DNA from: Lactococcus ileimucosae
GTDB taxonomy: Bacteria; Bacillota; Bacilli; Lactobacillales; Streptococcaceae
Assembly (NCBI RefSeq): GCF_943193185.1
Contig: NZ_CALPDE010000003.1
Span: 62,001-126,000 of the forward strand
Length of the DNA: 64,000 nt
Direction of reading: 5' to 3'
The notes beneath the pieces are model-generated. The model was not told the DNA's origin. It saw only the letters and a list, made by a program, of their open reading frames with translations, and did no database searches. Shown in pieces: positions 8,908 through 18,463 of this stretch. The first letter of the stretch is position 1. Every line of letters begins with the position of its first letter. Made by a program: the position numbers and the translations under genes.

Positions 8908-9465
8908 TTAAACATCCAAAAGTTCTTTTTCTTTCTCTGCAGCCATTTTGTCTGCTTCTTTAACAGCATTGTCTGTTACTGCCTGAATGTCTTTTTCAAG
9001 TACTTTCAAGTCATCTTCTGTAATTTCCTTTGCCTTTTCTTGCTTTTTCGCAGTATCGATAGCATCTCGACGGATGTTACGGATTGCAACTTTTGCACCT
9101 TCGATATATTTGCCCATCTCTTTAACCAACTCTTTACGACGTTCTTCTGTCAACATCGGAATAACCAAGCGGATAACAGAGCCATCATTAGCCGGTGTGA
9201 TACCAATGTCACTTGCATTCAAGGCCTGCTCAATATCTTTCAAGATTGTTTTGTCAAAAGGCGTAATCATCAAAACACGTGCTTCTGGGATTGTGATTGA
9301 AGCCAGCTGATTCAGCGGTGTAGGTGCGCCATAATATTCTACAGAGATGCGGTCAAGCAAGCTGGCATTGGCACGCCCTGCACGGATGTGTCCCAGCTCA
9401 CGTTGCAAGCTGTTCAATGAGTTATTCATACGTTCTTTTGCATTGTCAATAATTTCGTTTGCCAT
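8908..9465 (-). CDS. frr: Ribosome recycling factor
   Basis: 185 residues, exactly the family length. Motifs [38 protein letters not shown] and [16 protein letters not shown] are diagnostic. With EF-G it splits the post-termination ribosome. Follows pyrH by 29 nt, the usual pair. Confidence 0.98.
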   Translation of the reverse strand: MANEIIDNAKERMNNSLNSLQRELGHIRAGRANASLLDRISVEYYGAPTPLNQLASITIPEARVLMITPFDKTILKDIEQALNASDIGITPANDGSVIRLVIPMLTEERRKELVKEMGKYIEGAKVAIRNIRRDAIDTAKKQEKAKEITEDDLKVLEKDIQAVTDNAVKEADKMAAEKEKELLDV

Positions 9466-9494
9466 GATTTTTCCTTTTTATTTTATTATTATAT

Positions 9495-10211
9495 TTATTC
9501 TACTGTAGTTCCGATGTCTTCGCCCTGAACAACACGTTTGATATTTCCAGACTCGTTCATATTGAAGACAACAAGCGGAATGTGGTTATCCATTGACATT
9601 GTAGAAGCAGTAGAGTCCATAACATGAAGACCTTTTGTGATAACGTCCATGTGTGTCAAATTATCAAATTTAACTGCTGTTTCATCAAGTTTTGGATCGG
9701 CATTGTAGACACCATCTACACCATTTTTAGCCATTAAAATAACGTCTGCATTAATCTCCGCTGCACGAAGTGCTGAGGTTGTATCTGTGGAGAAGTAAGG
9801 GGAGCCTGTTCCTCCTGCAAAGATAACAACGCGTCCTTTTTCAAGATGACGCTCTGCACGACGACGAATATAAGGTTCTGCCACAGCCTTCATCTCGATA
9901 GCCGTTTGAACACGTGTTGGCACGCCAAGTGCTTCAAGTGTATCTTGAAGAGCCAAACCATTCATAATCGTAGCCAGCATCCCCATATAGTCTGCTTGCG
10001 CGCGCTCCATACCGATTTTTTCCCCAGTTACACCACGCCAGATATTACCACCGCCACAAACAATGGCAATTTCTGCCCCCAGAGCATACACTTCCTTGAG
10101 CTCCTCAGCAACTTTTTTAACTGTTTCAGGATCAATTCCAAATCCCTTGTCACCTGCCAAAGCTTCTCCCGAAAGTTTCAACAGCACGCGTTTATATTTA
10201 ATATCAGCCAT
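9495..10211 (-). CDS. pyrH: UMP kinase
   Basis: 238 residues of the amino acid kinase fold: [21 protein letters not shown] at the start, GGGNIWRG for phosphate binding, [14 protein letters not shown], and YNADPK. It makes UDP from UMP in pyrimidine nucleotide synthesis. First gene of the pyrH-frr operon; the upstream gap separates it from ackA by its own promoter region. Confidence 0.98.
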   Translation of the reverse strand: MADIKYKRVLLKLSGEALAGDKGFGIDPETVKKVAEELKEVYALGAEIAIVCGGGNIWRGVTGEKIGMERAQADYMGMLATIMNGLALQDTLEALGVPTRVQTAIEMKAVAEPYIRRRAERHLEKGRVVIFAGGTGSPYFSTDTTSALRAAEINADVILMAKNGVDGVYNADPKLDETAVKFDNLTHMDVITKGLHVMDSTASTMSMDNHIPLVVFNMNESGNIKRVVQGEDIGTTVE

Positions 10212-10271
10212 AGTTACCTATCTCTTCTCTATTCTTTTTTATCCCTACTATTCTACCATAAATTCAATCTG

Positions 10272-10297
10272 AAAAAAAGACCATACGGTCTTTCCAA
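10272..10297 (-). terminator. Terminator after ackA (first copy)
   Basis: AAAGACCGTATGGTCTTTTTTT, a short perfect hairpin with a T-run, 5 nt after the stop. Confidence 0.88.
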
Positions 10298-10301
10298 AAG
10301 A

Positions 10302-11495
10302 TTATTTATTTTTTGCGGCTTCGACATCACGTGCAATAACCAATTCTTCGTCTGTCGGAATAACCAAAACTTTAACGCGTGACTCTGGAGTAGAAATGAT
10401 ACCATTCGCACCACGCACATTCTTTTCTGGGTCAATTTCCATGCCAAACCATGACAAGCCAGCGACGATATCACGACGTGCATCTGTATCATTTTCACCG
10501 ATGCCAGCTGTAAAGATAAGGGCATCAGCACCATTGAGCACACCAAAATATTGGGCGATAAACTTCTTCAAACGGTCAATGAACATTTCGTAAGCCAACA
10601 AGGCTTTTTCATTGCCGGAGTTACGTGCTTCTTCTAAGTCACGCATGTCACTTGAAAACTCTGATACGCCGAGTAAGCCGGATTTTTTATTGAGAACATC
10701 AATGACATCTTGCGCTGAACGTAGACTAGGGTCACTTTCAAGCATATAAGAAATCACAGAAGGGTCCATTTCGCCAGAACGTGTCCCCATCATGACACCT
10801 GCTAGAGGTGTGAAGCCCATTGAAGTATCTACTGACTTCCCACCTTCGATAGCTGTAATCGAAGCACCATTACCGATATGCGCGGTGATAAGTTTTAAAT
10901 CTTCGAGGGGTTTTCCTAAAACTTTTGCTGCTTCGCGTGATACATACATGTGTGATGTACCATGTGCTCCATATTTGCGAATAGCATAATCTGTATAATA
11001 CTTTGTCGGAATAGGATAACGGTAAGCTTTTTCTGGTAAAGTCGTATGAAAAGCCGTGTCAAATACCGCTACAGCAAGAGCATCTGGCAGCAGGCGTTGG
11101 AAAGCTTCGATCCCGAGTACATTTGCAGGGTTATGCAAAGGCGCTAAGGTCGAAAGGTTTTTTATTTCTTCTAAAACCTCAGGTGTAATAACAGTAGATG
11201 CCTTGAAAAACTCGCCCCCTGCTACGACACGATGACCAATAGCTGTGATTTCACGGAAGCTACCGATAAGCTTAAAATATATCAACTCGTCCATCAAGAG
11301 TAAGACTGCTTGACGATGATCAACTATGTCTTGCTCTCTCTTATGCACTTGATCATCAAACTTGGTTGTTGAAATAGAATCCTTCAAACCAATACGTTCA
11401 AAGATACCTTTAGCAATAACCTTTTCTTCAGGCATCTCATAAAGTTGCCATTTTAGAGAGGACGATCCAGCGTTAACAGCGAGTGTTTTTTCCAT
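10302..11495 (-). CDS. ackA: Acetate kinase, copy nearest pyrH
   Basis: 397 residues, full length. ASKHA-type kinase: [18 protein letters not shown] at the start, [42 protein letters not shown], and TAGIGEN near the end. It makes ATP and acetate from acetyl phosphate. Lactococci carry two adjacent acetate kinase genes; here the pair is separated by a surface-protein gene. Which copy matches AckA1 or AckA2 of L. lactis cannot be decided from sequence reading. Confidence 0.95.
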   Translation of the reverse strand: MEKTLAVNAGSSSLKWQLYEMPEEKVIAKGIFERIGLKDSISTTKFDDQVHKREQDIVDHRQAVLLLMDELIYFKLIGSFREITAIGHRVVAGGEFFKASTVITPEVLEEIKNLSTLAPLHNPANVLGIEAFQRLLPDALAVAVFDTAFHTTLPEKAYRYPIPTKYYTDYAIRKYGAHGTSHMYVSREAAKVLGKPLEDLKLITAHIGNGASITAIEGGKSVDTSMGFTPLAGVMMGTRSGEMDPSVISYMLESDPSLRSAQDVIDVLNKKSGLLGVSEFSSDMRDLEEARNSGNEKALLAYEMFIDRLKKFIAQYFGVLNGADALIFTAGIGENDTDARRDIVAGLSWFGMEIDPEKNVRGANGIISTPESRVKVLVIPTDEELVIARDVEAAKNK

Positions 11496-11663
11496 ATTTT
11501 AAAAATCCCTTTCAACATGTAAGTGTTTTCTTTTGCTCTTACTAGTATAACATAAGTTTAGGCAATATCTCTATTGATATCTTGTAAGAAGGGGTAAAAA
11601 TCACTTGTATCAGCGTGCCGAATGCTGTCTTGAGCATACTTTCTGTTTTTATACACTTGTTCT

Positions 11664-13319
11664 TTAGTTGGAAGAGTTGATGATGAGGGCTGGGCGGATG
11701 CCATGATTTATAAAATGTTTACCATGTCCACCACGCAGTTGTCCCCAATCATTCGGACCATAAGAATCACCAGTAACCCTCCAAGCTGTGGTTGATGTCG
11801 ATGGAGTACGTATCCACCAAGCTAGAGCATTTCCACTTGTACGCTGTACACGAGTGGGAAAAGCACGGCCTGAACCTGATAGGCGTGCCACATCAGCTAA
11901 AGAGAGGGCAAAGGCACGTGGACTCCCACTCGTGTCAACTTGAGTCACATCAGCCGCAACTTCTGGGAAATCATCAAGATTGCCAGGAATAAAGAGGGCA
12001 CCGCCTGTCCAAGTAAGTTCTACCTGTTGGACTTCCCCTGTCACAAAGTTATCTGCCACTGGTCTTACCATAGCTTGAACTGCTGGCTCAAGGCCATCAT
12101 ACCATTCATCAAGTCGAACGTTTTGGTTATTCCAAGAAACATTTGCAATCGCATCATTCCGTATAATCATATGATTCCCAGAACCCATGTTCTCTAGATA
12201 ACGGTACTGCTCCCCGGCCATGGTAAAGATACGGCCCGGACGCATGGTCGAAAAGTCAAAGTCATCCGGTTGACTGTCTTCATTAGGGAGTGGGTTCTGT
12301 CCATCATCAAACATCACCCCACTCTGGATACCTCTGAGGAAGTCTTCCAGCTCCGGATGGTGTTGCTCTCCGTCATTGAGGAACTCCTCATGCTGGTCAG
12401 GACTGACTAAGCCACTCTCGACATGAATCCCATAGTAGTAGAAACCGTTAAAAACCTTGTCCTCAATGGCAGCTGTCATCTCCGCTGCATCAAGCAGGTA
12501 AGAGCTCGCTTGCTCACTGTCCAGTCTGTTGGCCCAGTAAGCCCATCCTGTGTTGTGGTCAACCACCCAGAAGTTGCCTATCTTGTCTTCGTTAGGCAAG
12601 TTGCTCCACTGGTTCATGGTCATTGGCGCACGGTCCTGTTGTAAGTTCTGAGCGGTTTGGTTGGTCACTTCTTCTCCCGGCCAGATTGGACCACTGTTGT
12701 CAAAGCTGCCGCCTGCTGACCAGTAAGCATCAATTCCGTCTCCCGGATGCGTCGCACCGTCTGTGACCGCATCTGTAGCACCGTTCCCTTCGATCCAGTC
12801 CCGCGCATGTCCTGCCGCTGCTGTTCTCTGGTCAAGGTTGTCATGGTTGAAGGTGGGCATATACCATGGGGCATCTTGACCGGAACGTTCCCAACCAAAG
12901 ATGAGGCTGGCATACTGGTCGAAGGCATTTGAGGCATTGCTATTTTCTCGGTCATTGATATTGCCTGCGCTTGGAATCCATGTGGTCCAGTTTTCTACAT
13001 CGTCACGGCTGGTCCCTGCGACTAGGGGCGTGAAGTTTGCTTCGTTACGCTGGCGGGTTTCGAGGAACTCGGACAGGCGTATCCGGGCCATGATTGGCCG
13101 TTCGCCGTAGTTTTCCACGAAGACATCCTTGTTTTCGGTGTCTCGGTTGTAGTAGTCGTGGACACGGCCACCGACATTGATGTCCACTTCATTCAGCCGG
13201 TCATTGATGGCCCGCTGGTTGAAGGCTTGGAAGGCGAAGGTGCCGCCTACTGCGAGTAACAAGAGCGACAGGAGTGCGAGGTTGCGCAGCCGCCGCTGTT
13301 TTTTCTTTTCTGGTGTCAT
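11664..13319 (-). CDS. Dispersed-family secreted protein, copy A
   Basis: 551 residues; AAAGGAGG before the ATG. A basic start (TPEKKKQRRLRN) leads into one hydrophobic helix ending LLLLAVGGTFAFQAFNQRA, which resembles SipW-dependent signals of TasA/CalY-like proteins. A conserved N-domain follows (GRVHDYYNRDTENKDVFVENYG, then MARIRLSEF), then an acidic Trp/Asp/Asn-rich central region (HPGDGIDAYWSAGGSF; GWAYWANRL), a segment IFTMAGEQYRYLENM, and a C-terminal domain with PRAFALSLADVARLSG, AWWIRTP and GIRPALIIN. From memory the end resembles the DUF6273 signature. No LPxTG. It separates the two ackA genes, and its 5' part is visibly richer in G+C than its neighbours. Function unknown. Confidence 0.85.
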   Translation of the reverse strand: MTPEKKKQRRLRNLALLSLLLLAVGGTFAFQAFNQRAINDRLNEVDINVGGRVHDYYNRDTENKDVFVENYGERPIMARIRLSEFLETRQRNEANFTPLVAGTSRDDVENWTTWIPSAGNINDRENSNASNAFDQYASLIFGWERSGQDAPWYMPTFNHDNLDQRTAAAGHARDWIEGNGATDAVTDGATHPGDGIDAYWSAGGSFDNSGPIWPGEEVTNQTAQNLQQDRAPMTMNQWSNLPNEDKIGNFWVVDHNTGWAYWANRLDSEQASSYLLDAAEMTAAIEDKVFNGFYYYGIHVESGLVSPDQHEEFLNDGEQHHPELEDFLRGIQSGVMFDDGQNPLPNEDSQPDDFDFSTMRPGRIFTMAGEQYRYLENMGSGNHMIIRNDAIANVSWNNQNVRLDEWYDGLEPAVQAMVRPVADNFVTGEVQQVELTWTGGALFIPGNLDDFPEVAADVTQVDTSGSPRAFALSLADVARLSGSGRAFPTRVQRTSGNALAWWIRTPSTSTTAWRVTGDSYGPNDWGQLRGGHGKHFINHGIRPALIINSSN

Positions 13320-13447
13320 AAACTCCTCCTTTGGCGTAACATTTACTTTTAGTTTTTCATTACAAAAACATTTCTAATGTTACGTTTACTTTCTGAGTCT
13401 ATAGTATAAAAAAAAGGTCAAATGAAATGAGTGTTTGATGAGAAAAG
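13320..13447 (-). promoter_or_regulatory. Conserved upstream cassette of copy A
   Basis: About 125 bases match the DNA upstream of copy B almost base for base, then similarity stops at GATGAGAAAAG. Reading toward the gene: TTGACC, a run of 8 T, TATACTATAG, then AAAGTAAACGTAACATT and later AAAGTAAATGTTACG, and the SD AAAGGAGG. CGTAACATT and AATGTTACG are inverted complements and could fold beside the ribosome binding site. The T-run is 8 here and 6 in copy B. No conventional -35/-10 pair with 16-18 spacing is clear. Confidence 0.6.
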
Positions 13448-13507
13448 CGAGGAGGGCTTTCACTTGACCTTGTTTTCAGATTCCGGGCCCAGCGCCTGAA
13501 AAGTGGA

Positions 13508-13543
13508 TAAAAAAGAAGCTTCTGACTAGGCAGGAGCTTCTTC
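13508..13543 (-). terminator. Terminator after the second ackA
   Basis: AAGAAGCTCCTG ... CAGAAGCTTCTTTTTT on the minus strand, 20 nt after the stop. Confidence 0.88.
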
Positions 13544-13561
13544 ACTTAATCTCACCACTTT

Positions 13562-14755
13562 TTACTTAGCTTTCGCCGCTTCAACATCACGCGCAATAAC
13601 AAGTTCTTCATCAGTTGGAATAACAAAGACCTTAACACGTGATTCTGGCGTTGACAGTTCACCTTCAAAGCCAAAAACATTCTTAGAAAAATCAACATCA
13701 ATGCCAAACCATGATAATCCTTTTAAGACAGCTTCACGTACAGGAGCGGAGTTCTCCCCAACACCAGCAGTGAAAACAATGGCATCTGCACCATTCAGAA
13801 CAGCCAAGTACTGACCGATAAATTTTTGGATACGGTCCACATACATCTCAAAGGCCAGGTTTGCATCTGCATCACCAGCATCGCGCGCAGCAATGATTTC
13901 ACGCATATCTGAGGACAGACCTGATACACCAAGCAAACCTGATTCTTTATTCATCATATTGACAACATCTTGTGCATCCTTGAGTGTTTCATCATTGGCA
14001 ATAAGGTAAGGAAATACTGACGGGTCCATATCTCCTGTACGTGTTCCCATCATTATCCCTGCTAATGGTGTGAAGCCCATCGAGGTATCCACTGACTCGC
14101 CAGCCTTAACAGCAGTGATAGAACCACCGTTACCGATATGCGCAGTAATGATTTTCGTCTCTTTAATATCCTTGCCCAACATTTTTGCTGCTTCCTGCGC
14201 AACAAACATGTGTGAAGTCCCGTGTGCCCCATATTTACGCACAGCATTTTCAGTGTAATATTTCTTAGGCAAAGGGTAACGGAAAGCTTTTTCCGGCATC
14301 GTTGTATGGAAAGCCGTATCAAATACTGCAACAGCTGTAGCATCAGGCAGGAGTTCCAAGAAGGCTTTGATTCCTGCTGCATTTGCTGGGTTATGCAAGG
14401 GCGCAAGAGGGGAGAGGTCTTCAATCTCTTGCAAAACTTCTTGATTAATCAGAGTCGATTTTTTAAAGATTTCTCCACCAGCAACTACACGGTGTCCCAC
14501 ACCCGTGATTTCCGTAAATTCTTCAACAATATGGAGACGTTTCAAATCTTCAAGCAAAATGTGAACGGCTTGCGTATGGTCTACAATATCAAGTATCCGC
14601 TCTTCTTTTTTGTCTCCAAACTTTACAGTTGTAACTGAGTCTTTTAGCCCAATACGTTCAATCAAGCCTTTGGCAAGAACTTTTTCTTCAGGCATTTCAT
14701 ACATTTGCCATTTCATTGATGATGAACCAGCATTAACTGCAAGCGTTTTTGTCAT
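13562..14755 (-). CDS. ackA: Acetate kinase, copy nearest the methyltransferase gene
   Basis: 397 residues, clearly paralogous to the other acetate kinase 2 kb away (same length, [57 protein letters not shown]). It has its own ribosome binding region and terminator and follows a YtxK-like methyltransferase gene, as in lactococcal genomes where ackA lies after the comG cluster. Two copies probably differ in kinetics or regulation; that is inference. Confidence 0.95.
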   Translation of the reverse strand: MTKTLAVNAGSSSMKWQMYEMPEEKVLAKGLIERIGLKDSVTTVKFGDKKEERILDIVDHTQAVHILLEDLKRLHIVEEFTEITGVGHRVVAGGEIFKKSTLINQEVLQEIEDLSPLAPLHNPANAAGIKAFLELLPDATAVAVFDTAFHTTMPEKAFRYPLPKKYYTENAVRKYGAHGTSHMFVAQEAAKMLGKDIKETKIITAHIGNGGSITAVKAGESVDTSMGFTPLAGIMMGTRTGDMDPSVFPYLIANDETLKDAQDVVNMMNKESGLLGVSGLSSDMREIIAARDAGDADANLAFEMYVDRIQKFIGQYLAVLNGADAIVFTAGVGENSAPVREAVLKGLSWFGIDVDFSKNVFGFEGELSTPESRVKVFVIPTDEELVIARDVEAAKAK

Positions 14756-14840
14756 TTTATTTGTTCCTTCTTCTTTTAAGTTTCTCTTAAATTATATCAC
14801 AAAACCAAATTGAAGGCAGTGACTGGCTAAGAGTTTTTGG

Positions 14841-15776
14841 TCAAATCTTAACATTTTTCACAAACTCAGACATAAATTCTTGTAAAACAGAAGGGTCTGC
14901 TAAGTCGGTCAACGGATAGACAAAAGTAGGTGTGTTCCTCTGATTTTTGCTGAGTAAATAAATCGATTTCCCAGCACCTTTAAACAGTGACGAAGGCAGT
15001 GTGATAACCGCTGCAACATGGGCGTTTTCTTTTATCCAGCCTTTCAGGAGTTCTGACTGTGCACTTGTTAAAAGATTATCCGGTGCTAGGAAAAGAGCAA
15101 ATCCTGTTTCTTTGAGATACTTAAAGGATTGTTCCATCATCAAATGATGGACATAAGTATGCTCTGATTTGTCGTGAACTTGAAAATGACTGGCTGTTTT
15201 ATCATCAGGATAATACCCAACTGGAAGGTCACTGATTACAACATCTACAGGCTCTAGAGGCTGTGGCTTCACCGCATCTACTTGCATAAAGCTTGCATCT
15301 GTTCCCATCACTTCTGACATTGAAGCAGCCAAATCCAGTAATAAGTCATCTGCTTCAAAACCGACATAATCCAACTCTTTCTGCAAATAAACCAAGAGCG
15401 TTTCTGCTAAGTTTCCCGTACCTGAGCCAAACTCCAGCACACGAACTTTCCTGTCCTTATGCAGTTCTTCAATAATAAAATTAAAGATAAACCCGATAGA
15501 ATCTGGTGTCAAGCTGTGATTGGCCTGCATAGGTGCTACACGTGACCCTTGGAGTAAAACAAACTGAAAAAGTTTCTGCCACTCACTTTTTGTAAGATGC
15601 ATTGAGCGCACCTTGTCATTGTTGACTTTTGTAATGCCAGCAAACTCCAAAACGCCCAGATAAGCTGCATTTTGTTCCACAAAGGCATCATAAAAATCCG
15701 TCATCAGTTCAGCTTGGATCCCCATGATGTTCTCAAGTACAAGACCGAAGGCTTTTTCGATTTTTTCTATGTCCAT
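14841..15776 (-). CDS. YtxK-like class I SAM-dependent methyltransferase
   Basis: 311 residues. Motif I VLEFGSGTGNLAETL at about residues 119-133 binds SAM; the catalytic-loop position reads VVISDLPVGYYPDD, the YtxK-type variant of the NPPY motif of N6-adenine methyltransferases. Such genes usually sit between the comG competence operon and ackA; the ackA side is conserved here. Its target is not known. The ribosome binding site directly follows a terminator hairpin of the gene upstream. Confidence 0.85.
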   Translation of the reverse strand: MDIEKIEKAFGLVLENIMGIQAELMTDFYDAFVEQNAAYLGVLEFAGITKVNNDKVRSMHLTKSEWQKLFQFVLLQGSRVAPMQANHSLTPDSIGFIFNFIIEELHKDRKVRVLEFGSGTGNLAETLLVYLQKELDYVGFEADDLLLDLAASMSEVMGTDASFMQVDAVKPQPLEPVDVVISDLPVGYYPDDKTASHFQVHDKSEHTYVHHLMMEQSFKYLKETGFALFLAPDNLLTSAQSELLKGWIKENAHVAAVITLPSSLFKGAGKSIYLLSKNQRNTPTFVYPLTDLADPSVLQEFMSEFVKNVKI

Positions 15777-15784
15777 ATTACCTC

Positions 15785-15819
15785 CAAAAAATAGTCTGTC
15801 AAAGACAAACTATTTTTTC
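15785..15819 (-). terminator. Terminator after the DUF3165 gene
   Basis: AAAATAGTTTGTC / GACAGACTATTTTTT on the minus strand, ending right before the GGAGG of the methyltransferase gene. Confidence 0.85.
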
Positions 15820-16049
15820 TATAATTTTTCAATTTCCACAAATGCCTTAAAAGCAAGCGCCAAGAGGGCAACTACCATCACAATATCATATAGAGCTGCT
15901 CGATGACTGACAGCTTGACCAATTATGACAGCAATAATAAGCACAACTACTGAAGCAAAGACAAAGATATCTGTACTTCTTCTCACGTCCTTAGGCATTA
16001 AAAAGACATAGCCTAAGGCAAATAAAACCAAAAGTATCAGATAAAACAT
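15819..16049 (-). CDS. Small membrane protein, DUF3165-like
   Basis: 76 residues with two or three hydrophobic helices (about 2-17, 27-43, 50-70) and an acidic end. Matches my memory of the DUF3165 family, found only in lactococci and streptococci; function unknown. Downstream of typA by about 70 nt and followed directly by a terminator. Confidence 0.7.
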   Translation of the reverse strand: MFYLILLVLFALGYVFLMPKDVRRSTDIFVFASVVVLIIAVIIGQAVSHRAALYDIVMVVALLALAFKAFVEIEKL

Positions 16050-16120
16050 GCTTTTCTCCTTATCTTAGTTTGCTTTTAAAACTGCTCCTCTTCTGAGCTC
16101 AGGAAGACATCTCAACTCTG

Positions 16121-17962
16121 TTATTCAGCAGTTTTTTTCTTTTTCGTTGCTTTTTCACGCATTGCTTTATCAAGAATTTGTTTACGCAAGCGAATAGATT
16201 CTGGTGTTACTTCCATATACTCATCATCTCCCAAGAATTCGAGTGACTCTTCGAGTGACAAGATTTTAGAAGCATTAAGCACTGAAGTAGAGTCTTTATT
16301 CGACGAACGGACATTTGTTTGCTGTTTCGCTTTTGTTACGTTAACAGTCAGATCGTTATCACGCGAGTGTTCACCGATGATCATACCGCCATAAACTTCT
16401 GTTCCCGGCTCGACAAAGAGGACACCACGTTCCTGTACATAGCCCATAGCATAAGCTGTTACAGTTCCCTGATCCATGGAAATCAAAGCTCCTCGGCTCC
16501 GTCCTCCGATTGTTCCTTTAACCATCGGCATATATTGGTCAAAGGTGTGGTTCATGATACCATAGCCACGTGTCATTGACATAAATTCTGTTGTGAAACC
16601 AATCAAACCACGTGCTGGAACTAGGAAGACCAGACGTGCTTGACCGTTACCTGTGATTTCCATGTCTAACATGTCACCTTTACGCTCTGAAAGAGCTTGA
16701 ATGATAGAACCCTGATACTCTTCTGGTGTATCGATACGTACACGCTCAAACGGTTCGCACTCTACACCATCAATTTCTTTAACGATAACTTCTGGACGCG
16801 AAACTTGAAGTTCATAACCTTCACGACGCATGGTTTCGATAAGGATAGACAAGTGCAATTCTCCACGCCCTGAAACGATCCATTTGTCTGGTGAATCAGT
16901 ATTTTCAACACGGAGTGAAACGTCTGTTTGAAGTTCTGCTTGCAAACGTTCTTCAACTTTACGTGCAGTTACCCATTTACCTTCGCGGCCAGCAAAGGGT
17001 GAGTTATTGACAAGGAAAGTCATTTGGAGCGTTGGTTCGTCAATGTGGAGTACTGGCAATGGTTCAATGGCATCTGTTGGTGTTACAGTTTCACCAACGA
17101 AGATATCATCCATACCAGAAACAGCAATCAAGTCCCCTGCTTTTGCTTCAGTGATTTCTTGACGTTCAAGACCAAAGAAACCAAAAAGTTTTGTGACACG
17201 GAAGTTCTTCGTTGAACCATCAAGTTTAGACAAGGTTACATTGTCTCCCACTTTGATCGTTCCACGGAAGACACGTCCGATACCGATACGACCAACGAAA
17301 TCATTGTAGTCCAAGAGAGAAACTTGGAATTGCAAGGGCTCATCCGAGTTATCCACTGGAGCTGGGATGTGTTCAATGATTGTGTTGAAGATTGGGTCCA
17401 TGGTTGCTTCTTGATCTGCGGGATCATCGCTCAATGAAGATGAACCGTTGATTGCTGAAGCATAAACCACCGGGAAGTCCAACTGATCGTCATCTGCACC
17501 AAGCTCGATGAAAAGTTCCAAAACTTCATCGACAACTTCTTGTGGTCGTGCAGAGGGTTTATCGATTTTATTCACAACAACGATCGGTGTCAAGTTTTGA
17601 TCCAAAGCTTTTTTCAACACGAAACGTGTTTGAGGCATCGTACCTTCATAAGCATCCACGACAAGAACAACACCGTCAACCATTTTCATGATGCGTTCTA
17701 CTTCACCACCGAAGTCCGCGTGCCCTGGTGTATCCAAAATATTGATACGTGTATCGCCATATTCTACGGCTGTATTTTTAGCAAGGATTGTAATTCCACG
17801 TTCTTGTTCAAGAGCGTTAGAGTCCATTGCGCGTTCAGCAAGGTTTGTACGGGCATCAAGCGTTTGTGATTGTTTAAGTAATTCATCAACCAAAGTTGTT
17901 TTACCGTGGTCGACATGGGCAATAATCGCAACGTTTCTGATGTTTTCGCGTAATTTAGTCAA
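16121..17962 (-). CDS. typA: Ribosome-associated GTPase BipA/TypA
   Basis: 613 residues if translation starts at the TTG at 17960-17962, which gives the family N-terminus (M)TKLRENIRNVAIIAHVDHGKT; the frame stays open 24 codons further but those residues are foreign to the family. G1 AHVDHGKTTL, G3 DTPGHADF, G4 NKID, EF-G-like domains III and V and the TypA C-terminal domain are all present. It assists 50S assembly and growth at low temperature or stress. The ribosome binding site (AGGTAGA) is weak, so the start is not certain. Confidence 0.9.
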   Translation of the reverse strand: MTKLRENIRNVAIIAHVDHGKTTLVDELLKQSQTLDARTNLAERAMDSNALEQERGITILAKNTAVEYGDTRINILDTPGHADFGGEVERIMKMVDGVVLVVDAYEGTMPQTRFVLKKALDQNLTPIVVVNKIDKPSARPQEVVDEVLELFIELGADDDQLDFPVVYASAINGSSSLSDDPADQEATMDPIFNTIIEHIPAPVDNSDEPLQFQVSLLDYNDFVGRIGIGRVFRGTIKVGDNVTLSKLDGSTKNFRVTKLFGFFGLERQEITEAKAGDLIAVSGMDDIFVGETVTPTDAIEPLPVLHIDEPTLQMTFLVNNSPFAGREGKWVTARKVEERLQAELQTDVSLRVENTDSPDKWIVSGRGELHLSILIETMRREGYELQVSRPEVIVKEIDGVECEPFERVRIDTPEEYQGSIIQALSERKGDMLDMEITGNGQARLVFLVPARGLIGFTTEFMSMTRGYGIMNHTFDQYMPMVKGTIGGRSRGALISMDQGTVTAYAMGYVQERGVLFVEPGTEVYGGMIIGEHSRDNDLTVNVTKAKQQTNVRSSNKDSTSVLNASKILSLEESLEFLGDDEYMEVTPESIRLRKQILDKAMREKATKKKKTAE

Positions 17963-18215
17963 TTTATTTCTACCTATTCTTTCGAAAATTTCCTGCGGAA
18001 ATCGTATCTCCACAGCTTGAACGCTAGCTTTCATGGGCGCCCAAACAATATATCAGACTTATTATAGCACACTTTTAGGCAAAGGCGAAAATGCACGCGT
18101 TTACAAGTTTTATGGCAAAAAGTTCTGCCCCTTCTCTTATAAATTGAACATCTGTCTTTGAAAAAATCAGAGCTAAATCCACGACGAATGCAGAGAGAAA
18201 AATTCCTCCCAACAC

Positions 18216-18244
18216 TTGAAAACCGCTTACAGTTAGGGTAAAAT
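18216..18244 (+). promoter_or_regulatory. Promoter of yqgQ-glk
   Basis: TTGAAA (18216-18221), 17-bp spacer, TAAAAT (18239-18244). The hexamer ends 6 nt before the yqgQ ATG, so transcription probably begins at the start codon. Confidence 0.75.
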
Positions 18245-18250
18245 AGAGAG

Positions 18251-18463
18251 ATGAGAACACTTTACGATGTACAAGAAATGTTAAAAAAATATGGGTTTAT
18301 TAATTTCATGACCAATCGCTTAGATGCGATTTATTTTATGCGACAAGAACTCTCCCAAATGGTTGAGCAAGGTATTTTCGAGAAAAGTGATAAGGACTAC
18401 CTTACAGCTCAACTTATTTTACGTCGTGAGGAAAGAATTGAGGAGGACAAACAAAATGGCTAG
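18251..18463 (+). CDS. yqgQ: YqgQ family (DUF910) protein
   Basis: 70 residues: TLYDVQEMLKKYGFINFMTN with a charged C-terminal helix, the typical small helical YqgQ protein that precedes glucokinase in Firmicutes. Function unknown; the conserved linkage suggests a tie to sugar phosphorylation. Overlaps glk by 8 nt and supplies its ribosome binding site (GAGGAGG). It lacks its own SD, see its promoter. Confidence 0.88.
   Translation: MRTLYDVQEMLKKYGFINFMTNRLDAIYFMRQELSQMVEQGIFEKSDKDYLTAQLILRREERIEEDKQNG

Noticed and set aside
10302-14755. ackA repeats as a recent duplication
   Set aside because: The two proteins differ at many positions along their whole length, as expected for the old lactococcal ackA1/ackA2 pair.
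18075-18260. 61-codon minus-strand frame between typA and yqgQ
   Set aside because: It covers the yqgQ promoter and start, has no ribosome binding site and reads as low-complexity hydrophobic sequence.
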